Both the position numbers and the translations under genes were made by a program. This document shows positions 40,010 through 51,662 of a stretch of 64,000 nucleotides of DNA, piece after piece. The notes beneath the pieces are model-generated. The model had not been told where the DNA came from. It searched no databases and saw nothing but the letters and a program-made list of their open reading frames with translations. Each line of letters starts with the position of its first letter. The first letter of the stretch is position 1. The DNA lies in the NCBI GenBank assembly GCA_039621445.1, contig CP154955.1, forward strand, positions 47,972,086 through 48,036,085, written 5' to 3'. Source of the stretch: Euglena gracilis. Lineage: Eukaryota > Euglenida > Euglenophyceae > Euglenales.

Positions 40010-42819
40010 TTACTCAAAATCCGAACCGGTGGCCATATCAGCCATTGACTTTCTTGACGCATATACGTCTCTGAATTTATGAGCGCTAAAGCAGGGATGA
40101 TCCCTTTGGTTACGTGGGGCATCATCCCCCTCCTTGCCCGAAGCCGGGTGATAATCCTCAATAGAGGTTGTTCGTTGACCTACCTTGTGCCTTTTGGCTG
40201 AAGTATGATCTTTTGAACTGCGAGTCATATCGCGATGGCTACGGCTTGGGTGGGGAGGAGTCGCATAGCGACATTTGGGTGAGGGGTGGTTGGTGGATCC
40301 GCACAGTGAACATGTGGATCGTGAACGATATTTTGAATTTTGCGAATGCGCGTCTTGTGAAAAACGAGAACTGCATTGTGAGGCTGATCCTCTTGGGCTT
40401 GCGTTGCGCTTTCGCACTGCGGGATTTGGACAATGGCAAGATATATGACCCTTTTTGTTACTCAAAAAGCACAATTTGTCCGAAAATTCTTCTGAAGAGC
40501 GCGAATTGCGCGATTTGGATTCCGCTATAGCGGTATGTGATAAGCGTGGCACTTTTTTCACAGAACTGACTTGGATAGCGCGTATTCCTGATGTGGGGTG
40601 GCTCGTATAAGCCGACTGGATTTGTCTCAGAAGCTGTGATAGCTTCAACTGTTTGGAAACGTAGTTCCATCGCTCATCGAGCGTCAAAATATGTCCTGCG
40701 AGTTCCTCGCAGTGAATTTCTTTGTTCACTTTGGGTATAAAGTGCAGCAATACTGCGTCAAATTGCTCTTTCATTTGGGTTTCGCCTAACTCGTCTACTT
40801 CGGCTGCCAAAGAAAGCCATTTTGAGTACCACAGGTCTATCGACCTCCAGTTTCGGTCAAGGGGGGCATATTGCCGCCATTTTTTCTCCAGAGTTATTCT
40901 GGAAACCAAACTGGAACATGATGAAGCATATTGCTCAACCAAATCCTGAAAAGAAATGCGCCCGCGAATGACCAATTGTCTGGCGCGTTCCTTTTCGTCT
41001 TTTGGTAGACAATCTATGAATTCCATTTTGATCACCTCTGGGTTTCCGTTATGGGTTGATCCTTTCAGATCCCAATAATATTCCCAATCACGGAAAAACT
41101 GTTTCCATGTTGTTGGGTCACCGTCCCATTGGGGCTTCACCTTTTTCGCGACAGCGATAATTCCTTTGATATCTTTCTGAGACTCCCATGGCCCTTCGGT
41201 GGTATTCAAGGAGGTTGGGCCTGGGCGCAAAACCGCACCATGCGCAGGAACCTCGGTGGTTGCACCAAGTGTACTTCTGGGTGTATTTTGCGAATGCGCA
41301 TTCAATATTCCACTTGGTGTACCATAGGTACCTTGCAAACTTGGTGAATCGCGAATGCGCGAATGGTGATGCTGATGCATCTCAGGATCAATACGATGTG
41401 CGGGAGTGCGGCTCATACCGCGACAAAGTTCATATTCCCAAATTTTTCGATTTCTTTGAGGGTTTCGCTTGGCTTTCTCTTGAAAACCAACCCCATCATC
41501 CAAAAAATGGTCCATTGGGACTGGTACCGCTTGGCGAGGGACCACTGCGTGAGCAGAATCGTAATTTTGTGGCAACGTGCCAATAGGCTCTGTCACAGGT
41601 GCGCTATTAGCGCTTTTGGAGCTGGAATCTGCGGCAAGTGTGCCTACAACACCCGTATCGGGTTTTTGTTTTAATAAACGCAATTGTGCGTGTACTTGAT
41701 CCAAATTTTCTGTAAAGTCACCAAAATTTTTCTCCAAATCATCGAGAATTTTCAGATGATCGGTGATTGCACCAATATCTTCCTGCAAACGCTTAATACG
41801 CCTGCGGTGTTTGGACATATCGTCCAGAAGAGGGATTTTGTCAGAAAAAGACCGGAAATCTTGCGAAATTTTTCCAAAACCACTTCCAATTACCGCAGTC
41901 GCACAGCTAGAGTGTGCACCGCTTCGGAAATAGACTCCAGTTGTGGAGGTGGTTTGGAAGGAGGGGTATTTTGCGGATTCCGCACGTTTTCAGCCATTGG
42001 CTGTTCCAAACACACAGAAACTTGCGCGGATAGCGCTGAGAAATCTTTTTGCAAGTTTTTGACTTGCTGATTCACTGTTTCCTCGGTCCGTATCGGACTG
42101 TCACAAATTTTTTTCCTGACTTGGTGATTTTCATCACGCATATCTGCAGAAAATCGCCGAAATTCTAAATTATCTGAAAATGGTACCGTATTGCGGTTCT
42201 GCAACTCCGTAATTGCGGTTTGAATGTCAACAATATTATTTTGCCACCGTTGGTGGTAAGCATCCTGCCTGCTTGCGATATTCGCGATATGGGCGTAAAA
42301 ACTTCTTGTTTCAGCAGAATTTTCACCACACCTACATGATTTTCGCTCCAACCGGGAAAGTCTTTCCTCCAATTGCTGCACATAAGTGCTGGAAGCGAAA
42401 CCTTCACCACGTTGGGTGTGCGTATGGTGAAAATTTGCCGATTCACGGCTCAGTTGCATAATGCGCTGTTGCGCTTCCTGGAATGCAGCAGCTAGGGTGG
42501 AAAACTGCTCCAGTGTAATAAAAGCTCCCAAATCAGGATTTTTGTGCTCAAAAAGTGCCGTCATTGGCTCCACTTTTGTAAACAAATTTTGCAAACTGTG
42601 TTGCATGTGCAAAAATGCTGCATCATTGCTGGATTGCATCTCACACAAATTTTCGCTCATTCTCTGAGAGTTTTGTGCGGGTGTGTCCACCTTTGGAGGA
42701 CATGCCAGCATGCGGTGAACCACATCAGTGGTTTGTTTGTCAATTGTGTCTGTAGGCACCGTTGCGACATCTTGATGCATAGGAGTACAACAAGATGCCT
42801 GACTTTGCAGCAAATGCTG
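40010..42819 (-). pseudogene. Gag of TG-1, main part, broken
   Basis: Collinear with the 1009-aa Gag of TG-2. It carries the same coiled-coil-like N-terminal region, capsid-like region (TTWKQFFRDWEYYWDLKGST) and C-terminal zinc-knuckle pair. The first knuckle reads CFLSNKKGHISCHC, so one Cys has become Ser. A TAA at 41890-41892 and a one-base deletion near 41884 separate 41893-42819 from 40010-41818. The upstream end is at the TG-2 insertion, beyond which the gene continues at 52107-52743. Confidence 0.85.
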
Positions 42820-42826
42820 ATAATCA

Positions 42827-43270
42827 GTGTACGTCCCCTGACTCTATTCCCACTGCCTGTCGGCCTACTTACACCCTCCCGTGGGAACAGAACCAGGAGA
42901 GTAACAAAAAAGAAAGTCTTTCACTTAACTATTAGTTTTTATTGCCTTTGGGCTTATGCAGAGCACAAGGCAGGTGGAGGAGCCCTATGGGCTACGGAAA
43001 TCGATGCCAAGTTCTTGGCTGTCCTTTCAGGACTTCAAATCAGAAAAAACCAACTTGAAACTCAAGTCTTGAATCAAAGACCAGAATGGAATAAAATACC
43101 ACCTGTGGAGAGGAGAACCAGAATAAGGGTGAGGTATTCCTAATTCAGGCCGATGGCCATCTTTAAGAATACCACCTGGCATAGTACTGTGTATGGGGCT
43201 CAGAGCTATATCTGGCCGTAGGCTTATACCTGCATACACAGTACCATGGCCTTACGGCTGCCTGGTACAC
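42827..43270 (-). mobile_element. 3' LTR of TG-2 (family L1)
   Basis: 444 bp, exactly the length of its partner 51663-52106, with about five substitutions between them by eye (near 1 percent). Outer flank ATAATCA (42820-42826) is repeated at 52107-52113. Confidence 0.92.
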
Positions 43271-46250
43271 ATCCCCCTCCCAGGGCTCTGCCCGATTTCC
43301 CTACTGGACCAGGCCAGTCGGAATGCCGGACACAGTCCTGTGGATGGGGACCTGTCACAGAGCCGTATGCGGCTTTTGGTTCTCCTGTCACCAGGGGTGT
43401 GGGAAGGAAAGTGCGAAATAACGCAAGGACGCGCAAAAGTGGTTAACCGCTTATGCGGTGCCTACTTATTGCGGCAAAGGGGTGGAAGTGGAAGAGCCCA
43501 TTGGAAAATGGGGCTGGAAGGTTTCCATTCCAGAAAGTCCCATCCACCCGGTTTGGGTGTGTCTATGACACGCGGGGAGGTCTCATTCCATAATCGGAAA
43601 AGATTGAAGGGTAGGGTGTGGAAGGAGGGGACACCTGGCCAGTCATACCTGACCAGGGAGGAAAGCCTATTTACAAAACCAACTGCCGGCGACAGCGATT
43701 TTGCCCGGGGGGGAAAGGGGAGAGGAGTGGGGGGCTGGTCTAAAGACCTTACAAAGAATTTTTGCTGTCTGGCAGTCTTATTGGGGCCTTAAGGCCGAAA
43801 AGTAACAAGTTGGGAACTATTATTACGGTGTGCGCGCTGTGTGCTGTGCGTCTTCTTAATGGCGGCCTATACCGCTGGGGAAGACTTCGCAGCGCGGCAC
43901 GGACACGATGTTGCCGATGGGGTATCCCCAGAGGCTTATACCTCGGAATAGCGGGCAGTAGCCCTAAAAAACTGTAGATTTGGCATTTGTGCCTTGGGTT
44001 TGCAGCCTGTAGGCTGAAGGGTTGGCATTAGCCAAAAATAATGGGGGGGGGGTAGGCTTTATCGCCCAGAAACGTTGCCCTGCGGAATATGCATTGCACA
44101 AAAATACTACTGGGTGTATACCCAAATCAAAAAAATTTCGACATATTGCCAAAAAGTTCATAATGAGGTGTACAACCGCCTGAAAAAATGCGGAATTGTG
44201 GCAGGCTGCTGCCAATTCACAGAACAACCGTGGTTGTTGTGGCTTATACCACTTTGAAAAACCGCAAATGAACTGTGAATGCACATAAAAGGATGGAACA
44301 TTGTTCCAGTGCGGTGAAATTCATCACTCTGTACCTTTCAGTACAATCAGAGGCATGATACCTCCAAAAGCAAAGTGTGCGTATGAAAAATTGTGGGTAT
44401 CCCCATATTGCGCACAAGGGAAAAAAAAGTTGGATTTGACCATTTCTGAGCTATGGTTCTTATAAACCTTGCAGAATGACACCATTGGTGTTGCACATGA
44501 TGACCATTGGGTCCTCCGAAATATATCGGTAAGGGGGTGCCACTGAATAAAGTGGGGGGGGTCCGAATTATATCGGTAACGGGGTCCCACTGAATAAAGT
44601 GGGGTGGGGTGGGGCAAGAGTGCCGTTAGTGTGGTAAGCAGAAAAAATACTGCAAATATGACAAAATCTCGTCATTGGTGACTATGCCACTGAGAAATAC
44701 TGACTTTTGTCAGTTTTTTAGGGAAATCCCTATCAGGATTTAGGGCAGAAATGCAGATTCTGCGTCGCAAGTTGCATTTTTGTTACCAAAAGTGCAACTT
44801 TGTTGCATTTTGAGTCATTTAAGACTGCAAATTTGCCAAGTGCACATAGTGCTTGTTGAGAGTGTCCAATAACACTGCATGTTTGTTGTTTTTACAGATT
44901 TTGGGATTTGGGTGTCTAATAACACCACATCACCCAAAAAGCTGTAAAATGTGCAAAAATATTGCAAAAATGCAAAAATACGCTTGAAAATACAAGAAAA
45001 ACATGTCTATGACATCTTGAGCAAAGGAAAAATTGCCATTATCAGCATATCCCTTTGCATTCCATTCTGGCATAGTGCCTCAAGATGACTCCCATTAGGG
45101 ATATGAGTGCCAGAATAGGGAAAAATCACCAGAAATTGCAGAAAATCAATGATTTAAATGAAAATTTGCACATAAGTGCTCATGAAAATGATTCTAGTGA
45201 GTCGAAATGACTCCAAATTGTGGGCTATAGCCCTCTGAACTGTACCAGGCCTAATAGCCCATACAGAGGGGGCAATGGGCAGAATGCTGCCAAAGGTACT
45301 AAAAAATGGCCATTAGCCAATCTGGTAACCAATGGTAATTAGCCATCAGAAACGATGTGGGGAACAGTATAGAAGCCTTTCAGGCTGATTTGCCAGTCTG
45401 GTACACGATCGTACAAGATCTGGCCCATAAGTTGGCTTTTGGCCGGAGTGGCTGGGCTTAATTCAATTTTTCACGATCTCCTCAAATAAGAGTACCGTGC
45501 AGAGTTACAGCGATCTGTTTGCACCGCTGGACGGCTCATCGAACGAGCTTTCGAATGAGGGGTAACATGGCCTATCGGCCAGCTACAGGCGCTGAGATAC
45601 GTCTTTGATCTTTTGCCTGTGTGAGTGAGCTTTTGCTATAAGCTTCCATAATTTTTTCTAGAAAGACAACTTTTGGTTTCTATCTCAGAGGCACTACTAC
45701 ATATACTACATACAGTCAAAACCTCATGGTACGAGGTGCCAGATATTTTGAAGCTTTTGTGGTGGTTTTGAGGCTATGCCAAAGTGACACTTATGCAAAT
45801 CTGCATAAAACTAGCCTATTTGGCTTGTTTTGGCCAATTCAGCCACTTTCAGCCATGTAATATGGCTTTTTGTGCCATTTTTTGAGGTCCTATGGACTTT
45901 TCACTTTATAATATGGACAAAATGCATTTGTGGACCTTTGGTCCTTTTGGTCCTTGCATTTTGTTCAAATTGGTCCTATGGACTTTTGGACCACATGGGT
46001 AATGGCCTTGCACATCATAGGTTGTATTGGTCACATAGACCTAAGGCTAAGTGGTCAAGTCCATAAAACTGCATGTTTGAATGAATTTTCTTCTTTCTTT
46101 GGGGGGGGGTGGCAACTATGTTGCAGATTTTCTCAAGGAATTCAACTTATTTCCCAATCGGGATTCACTTCTGCAATAAGAAAAGGCCATTTTGTTCACA
46201 AAATAGCTTTTCTTCACAAAGCTGTGCAAGTTCATGGGAAAAATGAAGTA

Positions 46251-46482
46251 CCACCTCCCCCCCCCTAATTGACCCCCCCCCTAATTGACCAAACGCCCCG
46301 GGGAAAATTTCCCCCCCCCCTAATTGACTACCCGGGGGGATTCCGTGCCGAAGCACCCCCAAATTGACGGTACCCCCCCCCCTAATTGACCAACCCCCCC
46401 CCCTAATTGAACCCCCCCCCTAATTGACCAAAAGGGGGGTCCAGTGGAGAGGTCCCACGGTCAATTAGGGGGGGGGAGGTGG
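46251..46482. mobile_element. TA-flanked inverted-repeat element, 232 bp (MITE-like 1)
   Basis: Perfect 24-bp terminal inverted repeats (CCACCT, nine C, TAATTGACC). TA is duplicated at 46249-46250 and 46483-46484. TG-1 has a single TA at the equivalent site (near 38604), giving a direct empty-site comparison. The interior contains several further copies of (C)n-TAATTGAC. No gene. Confidence 0.9.
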
Positions 46483-47501
46483 TATCTGCAATGTATCCCA
46501 AAAACGTATCACACACCTTGTGTTTTTGCAAATAACTTTGAAGTGGGCGCAATTGTGCGCTTGACCAACAATCGCCAATTTGACCAACAAGTTCCTGGTC
46601 AAAGAAGGAGGGATGGCTACTTTTGTTGCTTAAGTAAACCAAATCTGCATTTTGAGCATGTGGTTCGCAAATTAGCAACAAAAATGCCATTGTGAAACAT
46701 GTATACAAACATCTTTGGGACTTATTCCCAAAAGAGTATGGTTGGGTTGGGGAGATACCCATTTGTGAGATATACGCAATTGTAACATATATGCAATTGT
46801 GCGAGATTTGTGCTATGCACGGGTGGGGGGCGGGGGGGGGCATCTTGTTTGCGGGCTGCGCAATATGCGCGGGTGGGGAGGTGTGCGCTATGCGCGGTGT
46901 GCAAAACAATATGCATGCGATGAGCGCTATGCGCGTGGGGAGCGCAATATGCGCGGGGGTGTGAGCGGCATAGGCGCGGTGATTGCGAGCGCCATATAGC
47001 GCTGGGGGGGGGGGCATTATGTTATGCGCAAGTTTTGCGCTTTGCTCGAGGGTTGGTGGCGTCATAGCCGCAACGTCTGTGCTATTCGCACTTTGCGCAA
47101 TATGCGCAGGGAGGCGCCAAAGGCGCGGGGGGTGGTGAGTGCCATAGGCGCTTGAGTGGCGGGGGCGCCCTAGGCGCGGGGTTGGTGGTTAGTTTGGTTT
47201 CAGTCGTTTCCTTTTGTGTTTGGTTGTTGTGTGGAAATTTCTCCTAGAGTGCACACCTTGCGGGGGAGGTGCTGAGTAGTTGTCCTTGTCGCGCATGTTG
47301 GTCTGGGGGGTGGAGTGTGTAAGAAAAATCGTATGCGAATTTGAGCTGCGGGGGGTGTACAGGATTGTCTGCAATCGACAAACCTGGTGGCAAACGAAAA
47401 ATGAAAGCAGCTGGGCGACTACTCGACACCATTCGAATTTCAGGCCTTAGGGCTTTCGTCTTGGAACCCGGTGAAACGTTGGGGGGTTAAGCTACTTGTT
47501 A

Positions 47502-47680
47502 CCACCCCCCCCCCCTTTATTGTCCCACCGACCTGCCCCCGGGAGGCCCGACCGGACAATAAAGGGGGGGGGACAATAAAGGGGTACCAAAGGAATTTCA
47601 TTGGCCGGGCCAAAAAAAACCCCCGTCGGCCGGGGCCCAGGGACAATAAAGGGGGGGGACAATAAAGGGGGGGGGGGTGG
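47502..47680. mobile_element. TA-flanked inverted-repeat element, 179 bp (MITE-like 2)
   Basis: Perfect 24-bp terminal inverted repeats (CCA, eleven C, TTTATTGTCC), with TA duplicated at 47500-47501 and 47681-47682. The empty site is visible in TG-1 near 39589. Internal copies of GGACAATAAAGGGG lie at about 47553, 47571 and 47641. Same layout as the 232-bp element but different core motif. Confidence 0.9.
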
Positions 47681-48110
47681 TACCCCTACCGCATGTGGAA
47701 CGTTTGTGAGTATGCGGTGGGTAGGGGGGGCACTTTCTCTTTACCCCGGGTTGAAAACGGTGTTGGTGTTGTTGAAAACGGTGTTGCTGTCATGGAAAAC
47801 GGTATGTAAAAATGATGAGTAGTGGAAGTTTTGGGGGGGAAAGCAGTTTGCGAAGCTGTGTGCATTCTTGGAGCGTAAATCCATTCAACCACAAGTGACA
47901 CACATGGGGTATCCCTTAGTGCATCAACAACCGTTAAACACAAACACTATCTATGGGTCAAAAATTTGGCAGAATTTTGAGCGGGGACAACGGTAAATCC
48001 TGGAACGATGACCAGAAAGGATACTGGGCAGGGGATGACTAGGGTCATGACTCCTGTCACCTCCTTTCTAAGTAGCCTCTGTAGCCCGCATCCCTGGGTT
48101 TCGGGTGCCT

Positions 48111-51100
48111 TTACTCAAAATCCGAACCGGTGGCCATATCAGCCATTGACTTTCTTGACGCATATACGTCTCTGAATTTATGAGCGCTAAAGTAGGGATG
48201 ATCCCTTTGGTAACGTGGGGTATCATCCCCCTCCCTGCCCGAAGCCGGGTGATAATCCTCAATAGAGGTTGTTCTTTGACCTACCTTATGCCTTTTGACT
48301 GAAGTATGATCGTTTGAACTGCGAGTCATATCGCGATGGCTATGGCTTGGGTGGGGAGGAGTCGCATAGCGACATTTGGGTGAGGGGTGGTTGGTGGATC
48401 CGCACAGTGAACATGTGGATCGTGATCGATACTTTGAATTTTGCGAATGCGCATTTTGTGAAAAACGAGAACTGCATGATGAGGATGATCCTCTTGGGCT
48501 TGCGTTGCGCTTTCGCGCTGCGGGATTTGGACAATGGCAAGATATATGACCCTTTTTGTCACACAAAAAGCACAATTTGTCCGAAAATTCTTCTGAAGAG
48601 CGCGAATTGCGCGATTTGGATTCCGCTATAGCGGTATGTGATAAGCGTGGCACTTTTTTCACAGAACTGACTTGGATAGCGCGTATTCCTGATGTGGGGT
48701 GGCTCGTATAAGCCGACTGGATTTGTCTCAGAAGCTGTGATAGCTTCAACTGTTTGGAAACGTAGTTCCATCGCTCATCGAGCGTCAAAATATGTCCTGC
48801 GAGTTCCTCGCAGTGAATTTCTTTGTTCACTTTGGGTATAAAGTGCAGCAATACTGCGTCAAATTGCTCTTTCATTTGGGTTTCGCCTAACTCGTCTACT
48901 TCGGCTGCCAAAGAAAGCCATTTTGAGTACCACAGGTCTATCGACCTCCAGTTTCGGTCAAGGGGGGCATATTGCCGCCATTTTTTCTCCAGAGTTATTC
49001 TGGAAACCAAACTGGAACATGATGAAGCATATTGCTCAACCAAATCCTGAAAAGAAATGCGCCCGCGAATGACCAATTGTCTGGCGCGTTCCTTTTCGTC
49101 TTTTGGTAGACAATCTATGAATTCCATTTTGATCACCTCTGGGTTTCCGTTATGGGTTGATCCTTTCAGATCCCAATAATATTCCCAATCACGAAAAAAC
49201 TGTTTCCATGTTGTTGGGTCACCGTCCCATTGGGGCTTCACCTTTTTCGCGACAGCGATAATTCCTTTGATATCTTTCTGAGACTCCCATGGCCCTTCGG
49301 TGGTATTCAAGGAGGTTGGGCCTGGGCGCAAAACCGCACCATGCGCAGGAACCTCGGTGGTTGCACCAAGTGTACTTCTGGGTGTATTTTGCGAATGCGC
49401 ATTCAATATTCCACTTGGTGTACCACAGGTACCTTGCAAACTTGGTGAGTCGCGAATGCGCGAATGGTGATGCTGATGCATCTCAGGATCAATACGATGT
49501 GCGGGAGTGCGGCTCATACCGCGACAAAGTTCATATTCCCAAATTTTTCGATTTCTTTGAGGGTTTCGCTTGGCTTTCTCTTGAAAACCAACCCCATCAT
49601 CCAAAAAATGGTCCATTGGGACTGGTACCGCTTGGCGAGGGACCACTGCGTGAGCAGAATCGTAATTTTGTGGCAACGTGCCAATAGGCTCTGCCACAGG
49701 TGCGCTATTAGCGCTTTTGGAGCTGGAATCTGCGGCAAGTGTGCCTACAACACCCGTATCGGGTTTTTGTTTTAATAAACGCAATTGTGCGTGTACTTGA
49801 TCCAAATTTTCTGTAAAGTCACCAAAATTTTTCTCCAAATCATCGAGAATTTTCAGATGATCGGTGATTGCACCAATATCTTCCTGCAAACGCTTAATAC
49901 GCCTGCGGTGTTTGGACATATCGTCCAGAAGAGGGATTTTGTCAGAAAAAGTCCGGAAATCTTGCGAAATTTTTCCAAAACCACCTTCCAATTCCCGTAG
50001 TCGCACAGCTAGAGTGTGCACGGCTTCGGAAATAGACTCCAGTTGTGGAGATGGTTTGGAAGGAGGGGTATTTTGCGGATTCCGCACGTTTTCAGCCATT
50101 GGCTGTTCCAAACACACAGAAACTTGCGCGGATAGCGCTGAGAAATCTTTTTGCAAGTTTTTGACTTGCTGATTCACTGTTTCCTCGGTCCCTATCGGAC
50201 CGTCACAAACTTTTTTTCTGCCTTGGTGATTTTCATCACGCATATCTGCAGAAAATCGCCGAAATTCTAAATTATGTGAACATGGTACCGCATTGCGGTT
50301 CTGCAACTCCGCAATTGCGGTTTGGATGTCAACAATATTATTCTGCCACCGTTGGTGGTAAGCATCCTGCCTGCTTGCGATATGGGCGTAAAAACTTGTT
50401 ATATCAGCAGAATTTTCACCACACCTGCATGATTTTCGCTCCAACCGGGAAAGTCTTTCCTCCAATTGCTGCACATAAGTGCTGGAAGCGAAACCTTCAC
50501 CAGGTTGGGTGTGCATATGGTGAAAATTTGCCGATTCACGGCTCAGTTGCATAATGTGCTGTTGCGCTTCCTGGAAAGCAGTGAACTGCTCCAAGGTAAC
50601 AAAAGCTCCCATATCAGGATTTTTGTGCTCAAAAAGTGCCGTTATTGGCTCCAGTTGATTAGACAAAGCCTGCAAACTATGTTGCAAGTGGGAAAAATTG
50701 GCATCATTGCGGGATTGTATTTCACACACTGTCTCACTCACTTTCTGGATTCTTTGTGGCAATTGTGCCTGCAAAGGTGTCTCAAAACGTTGGCGCAAAT
50801 TTGCCAAATCTATACAAGGCACTGCAGCAAAAGAACCTGTATCGGGTGGTGCTTGCAATTGTCCTATAGGACTTGCATCTGTGAGCGCATGAGGAGGTTG
50901 TATAAAACAAGGTGATTCTAACCCACCCTCAACAAAAAGTTGATGTGGCGCAACCGCCTCAGAATCAAATGTGCCTATCGGCATTGGTGCGAGATCTCGC
51001 TGGGGGGGAAAACTGTCAGCCGATCGGCTTTCCAACAAGAGGGATTGTGCCCGTTGGGCTATTCGTTGCTCGATAGAGCTGGACACCGATAGGTGTGCGG

Positions 51101-51140
51101 GAGCCCTTTGGGCGGGGGGAATATTACCAGACACGAACAC
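48111..51140 (-). CDS. Gag of TG-2 (1009 aa)
   Basis: Residues 1-330 are helical and Gln/Glu/Ser-rich with coiled-coil character (QLEERLSRLERKSCRCGENS). Residues about 360-440 form a second coiled coil (KHRRRIKRLQEDIGAITDHL). A capsid-like domain spans about 640-800 (TTWKQFFRDWEYYWDLKGST ... YNYVSKQLKLSQ region). Two zinc knuckles follow: CFLCDKKGHISCHC (about 857-870) and CSLCGSTNHPSPKC (about 910-923). The frame is fully open, unlike the TG-1 copy. There is no protease or RT. It would supply or join virus-like particles. The true N-terminus probably lies in the overlapping frame 51124-51465, in the same +1 relation seen in TG-1. Confidence 0.9.
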   Translation of the reverse strand: MFVSGNIPPAQRAPAHLSVSSSIEQRIAQRAQSLLLESRSADSFPPQRDLAPMPIGTFDSEAVAPHQLFVEGGLESPCFIQPPHALTDASPIGQLQAPPDTGSFAAVPCIDLANLRQRFETPLQAQLPQRIQKVSETVCEIQSRNDANFSHLQHSLQALSNQLEPITALFEHKNPDMGAFVTLEQFTAFQEAQQHIMQLSRESANFHHMHTQPGEGFASSTYVQQLEERLSRLERKSCRCGENSADITSFYAHIASRQDAYHQRWQNNIVDIQTAIAELQNRNAVPCSHNLEFRRFSADMRDENHQGRKKVCDGPIGTEETVNQQVKNLQKDFSALSAQVSVCLEQPMAENVRNPQNTPPSKPSPQLESISEAVHTLAVRLRELEGGFGKISQDFRTFSDKIPLLDDMSKHRRRIKRLQEDIGAITDHLKILDDLEKNFGDFTENLDQVHAQLRLLKQKPDTGVVGTLAADSSSKSANSAPVAEPIGTLPQNYDSAHAVVPRQAVPVPMDHFLDDGVGFQEKAKRNPQRNRKIWEYELCRGMSRTPAHRIDPEMHQHHHSRIRDSPSLQGTCGTPSGILNAHSQNTPRSTLGATTEVPAHGAVLRPGPTSLNTTEGPWESQKDIKGIIAVAKKVKPQWDGDPTTWKQFFRDWEYYWDLKGSTHNGNPEVIKMEFIDCLPKDEKERARQLVIRGRISFQDLVEQYASSCSSLVSRITLEKKWRQYAPLDRNWRSIDLWYSKWLSLAAEVDELGETQMKEQFDAVLLHFIPKVNKEIHCEELAGHILTLDERWNYVSKQLKLSQLLRQIQSAYTSHPTSGIRAIQVSSVKKVPRLSHTAIAESKSRNSRSSEEFSDKLCFLCDKKGHISCHCPNPAARKRNASPRGSSSSCSSRFSQNAHSQNSKYRSRSTCSLCGSTNHPSPKCRYATPPHPSHSHRDMTRSSNDHTSVKRHKVGQRTTSIEDYHPASGREGDDTPRYQRDHPYFSAHKFRDVYASRKSMADMATGSDFE

Positions 51141-51465
51141 ACACTGAGAGGTGTATACCTATAGGTTGAGTCGCCGTTAGGTGTGGACCCCGTTGGGGTT
51201 GAGAATGCTCAATAGAGCTGGGCATGGTGGGGGCATGCTCTATAGAGCTGGAAACCGCTGGGGTGGGGGGATGCTCAATAGAGCTGGGAGTTGCCCCATA
51301 TAGGGCCACACACCTGGGTTGGAGCATATACTCCTGCAACAAATCTTCATCAAACTTTCTCAAAGAACCAATCAATTCCTGGTAATCAATGAGTGTGTTA
51401 GTGCTTGAGCTCTGCATAGTTTTATTTGCAGAAACAAACACAATCAAACACCAAAAGGTAAGCAA
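51124..51465 (-). CDS. N-terminal Gag leader frame of TG-2 (SSIEH-repeat peptide)
   Basis: The likely start is the ATG of MQSSSTNTLIDYQELIGSLR inside this frame. It is conserved in TG-1 (52510-52743, MQSSSTNTSKALISSLRKFY). It ends in repeats of SSIEH separated by 6-12 residues, encoded by a minisatellite with palindromic GCTCxATAGAGC units. It overlaps the Gag frame by 17 bases in a different frame. Either repeat-length change has shifted it from gag, or it is joined by +1 frameshifting. Confidence 0.55.
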   Translation of the reverse strand: MLTFWCLIVFVSANKTMQSSSTNTLIDYQELIGSLRKFDEDLLQEYMLQPRCVALYGATPSSIEHPPTPAVSSSIEHAPTMPSSIEHSQPQRGPHLTATQPIGIHLSVCVRVW

Positions 51466-51647
51466 AGGAACAAACCCAGAAGGTTGTGGCAGCGTATACT
51501 GCCCAGAGCCTCCTGAAGCTTGTATCTGTGCTTACGAGTTGGCTCCAAACAGCTCGTGGTTGCTTTGTAGCCTATAGGCTCAGCACCACTCACTGTTTGA
51601 GGTCACCTATTGAGATAGGGGGGGAAGAAGGGGCGTAGGAAGGAAAC

Positions 51648-51661
51648 CTAATCTGCTACCA
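51648..51661 (-). promoter_or_regulatory. Primer-binding site of TG-2
   Basis: The minus strand reads TGGTAGCAGATTAG starting one base inside the 5' LTR end, matching initiator tRNA-Met over its first ten or so bases. It shows that the LTR at 51663-52106 is the 5' LTR of a minus-strand element. Confidence 0.8.
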
Positions 51662-51662
51662 A

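Larger units (their letters stand above)
43271..48110 (-). other. 3' UTR and noncoding interior of TG-2
   Basis: Polypurine tract next to the LTR, then 715 bp shared with TG-1 and Element I, then about 4.1 kb with no coding potential for pol. It is collinear with TG-1 apart from two TA-flanked inserts (46251-46482, 47502-47680) and a local duplication near 44515-44610. A GCGC-rich inverted-repeat stretch lies at 46795-47180. TG-2 is therefore a gag-only, pol-less element. Confidence 0.7.
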
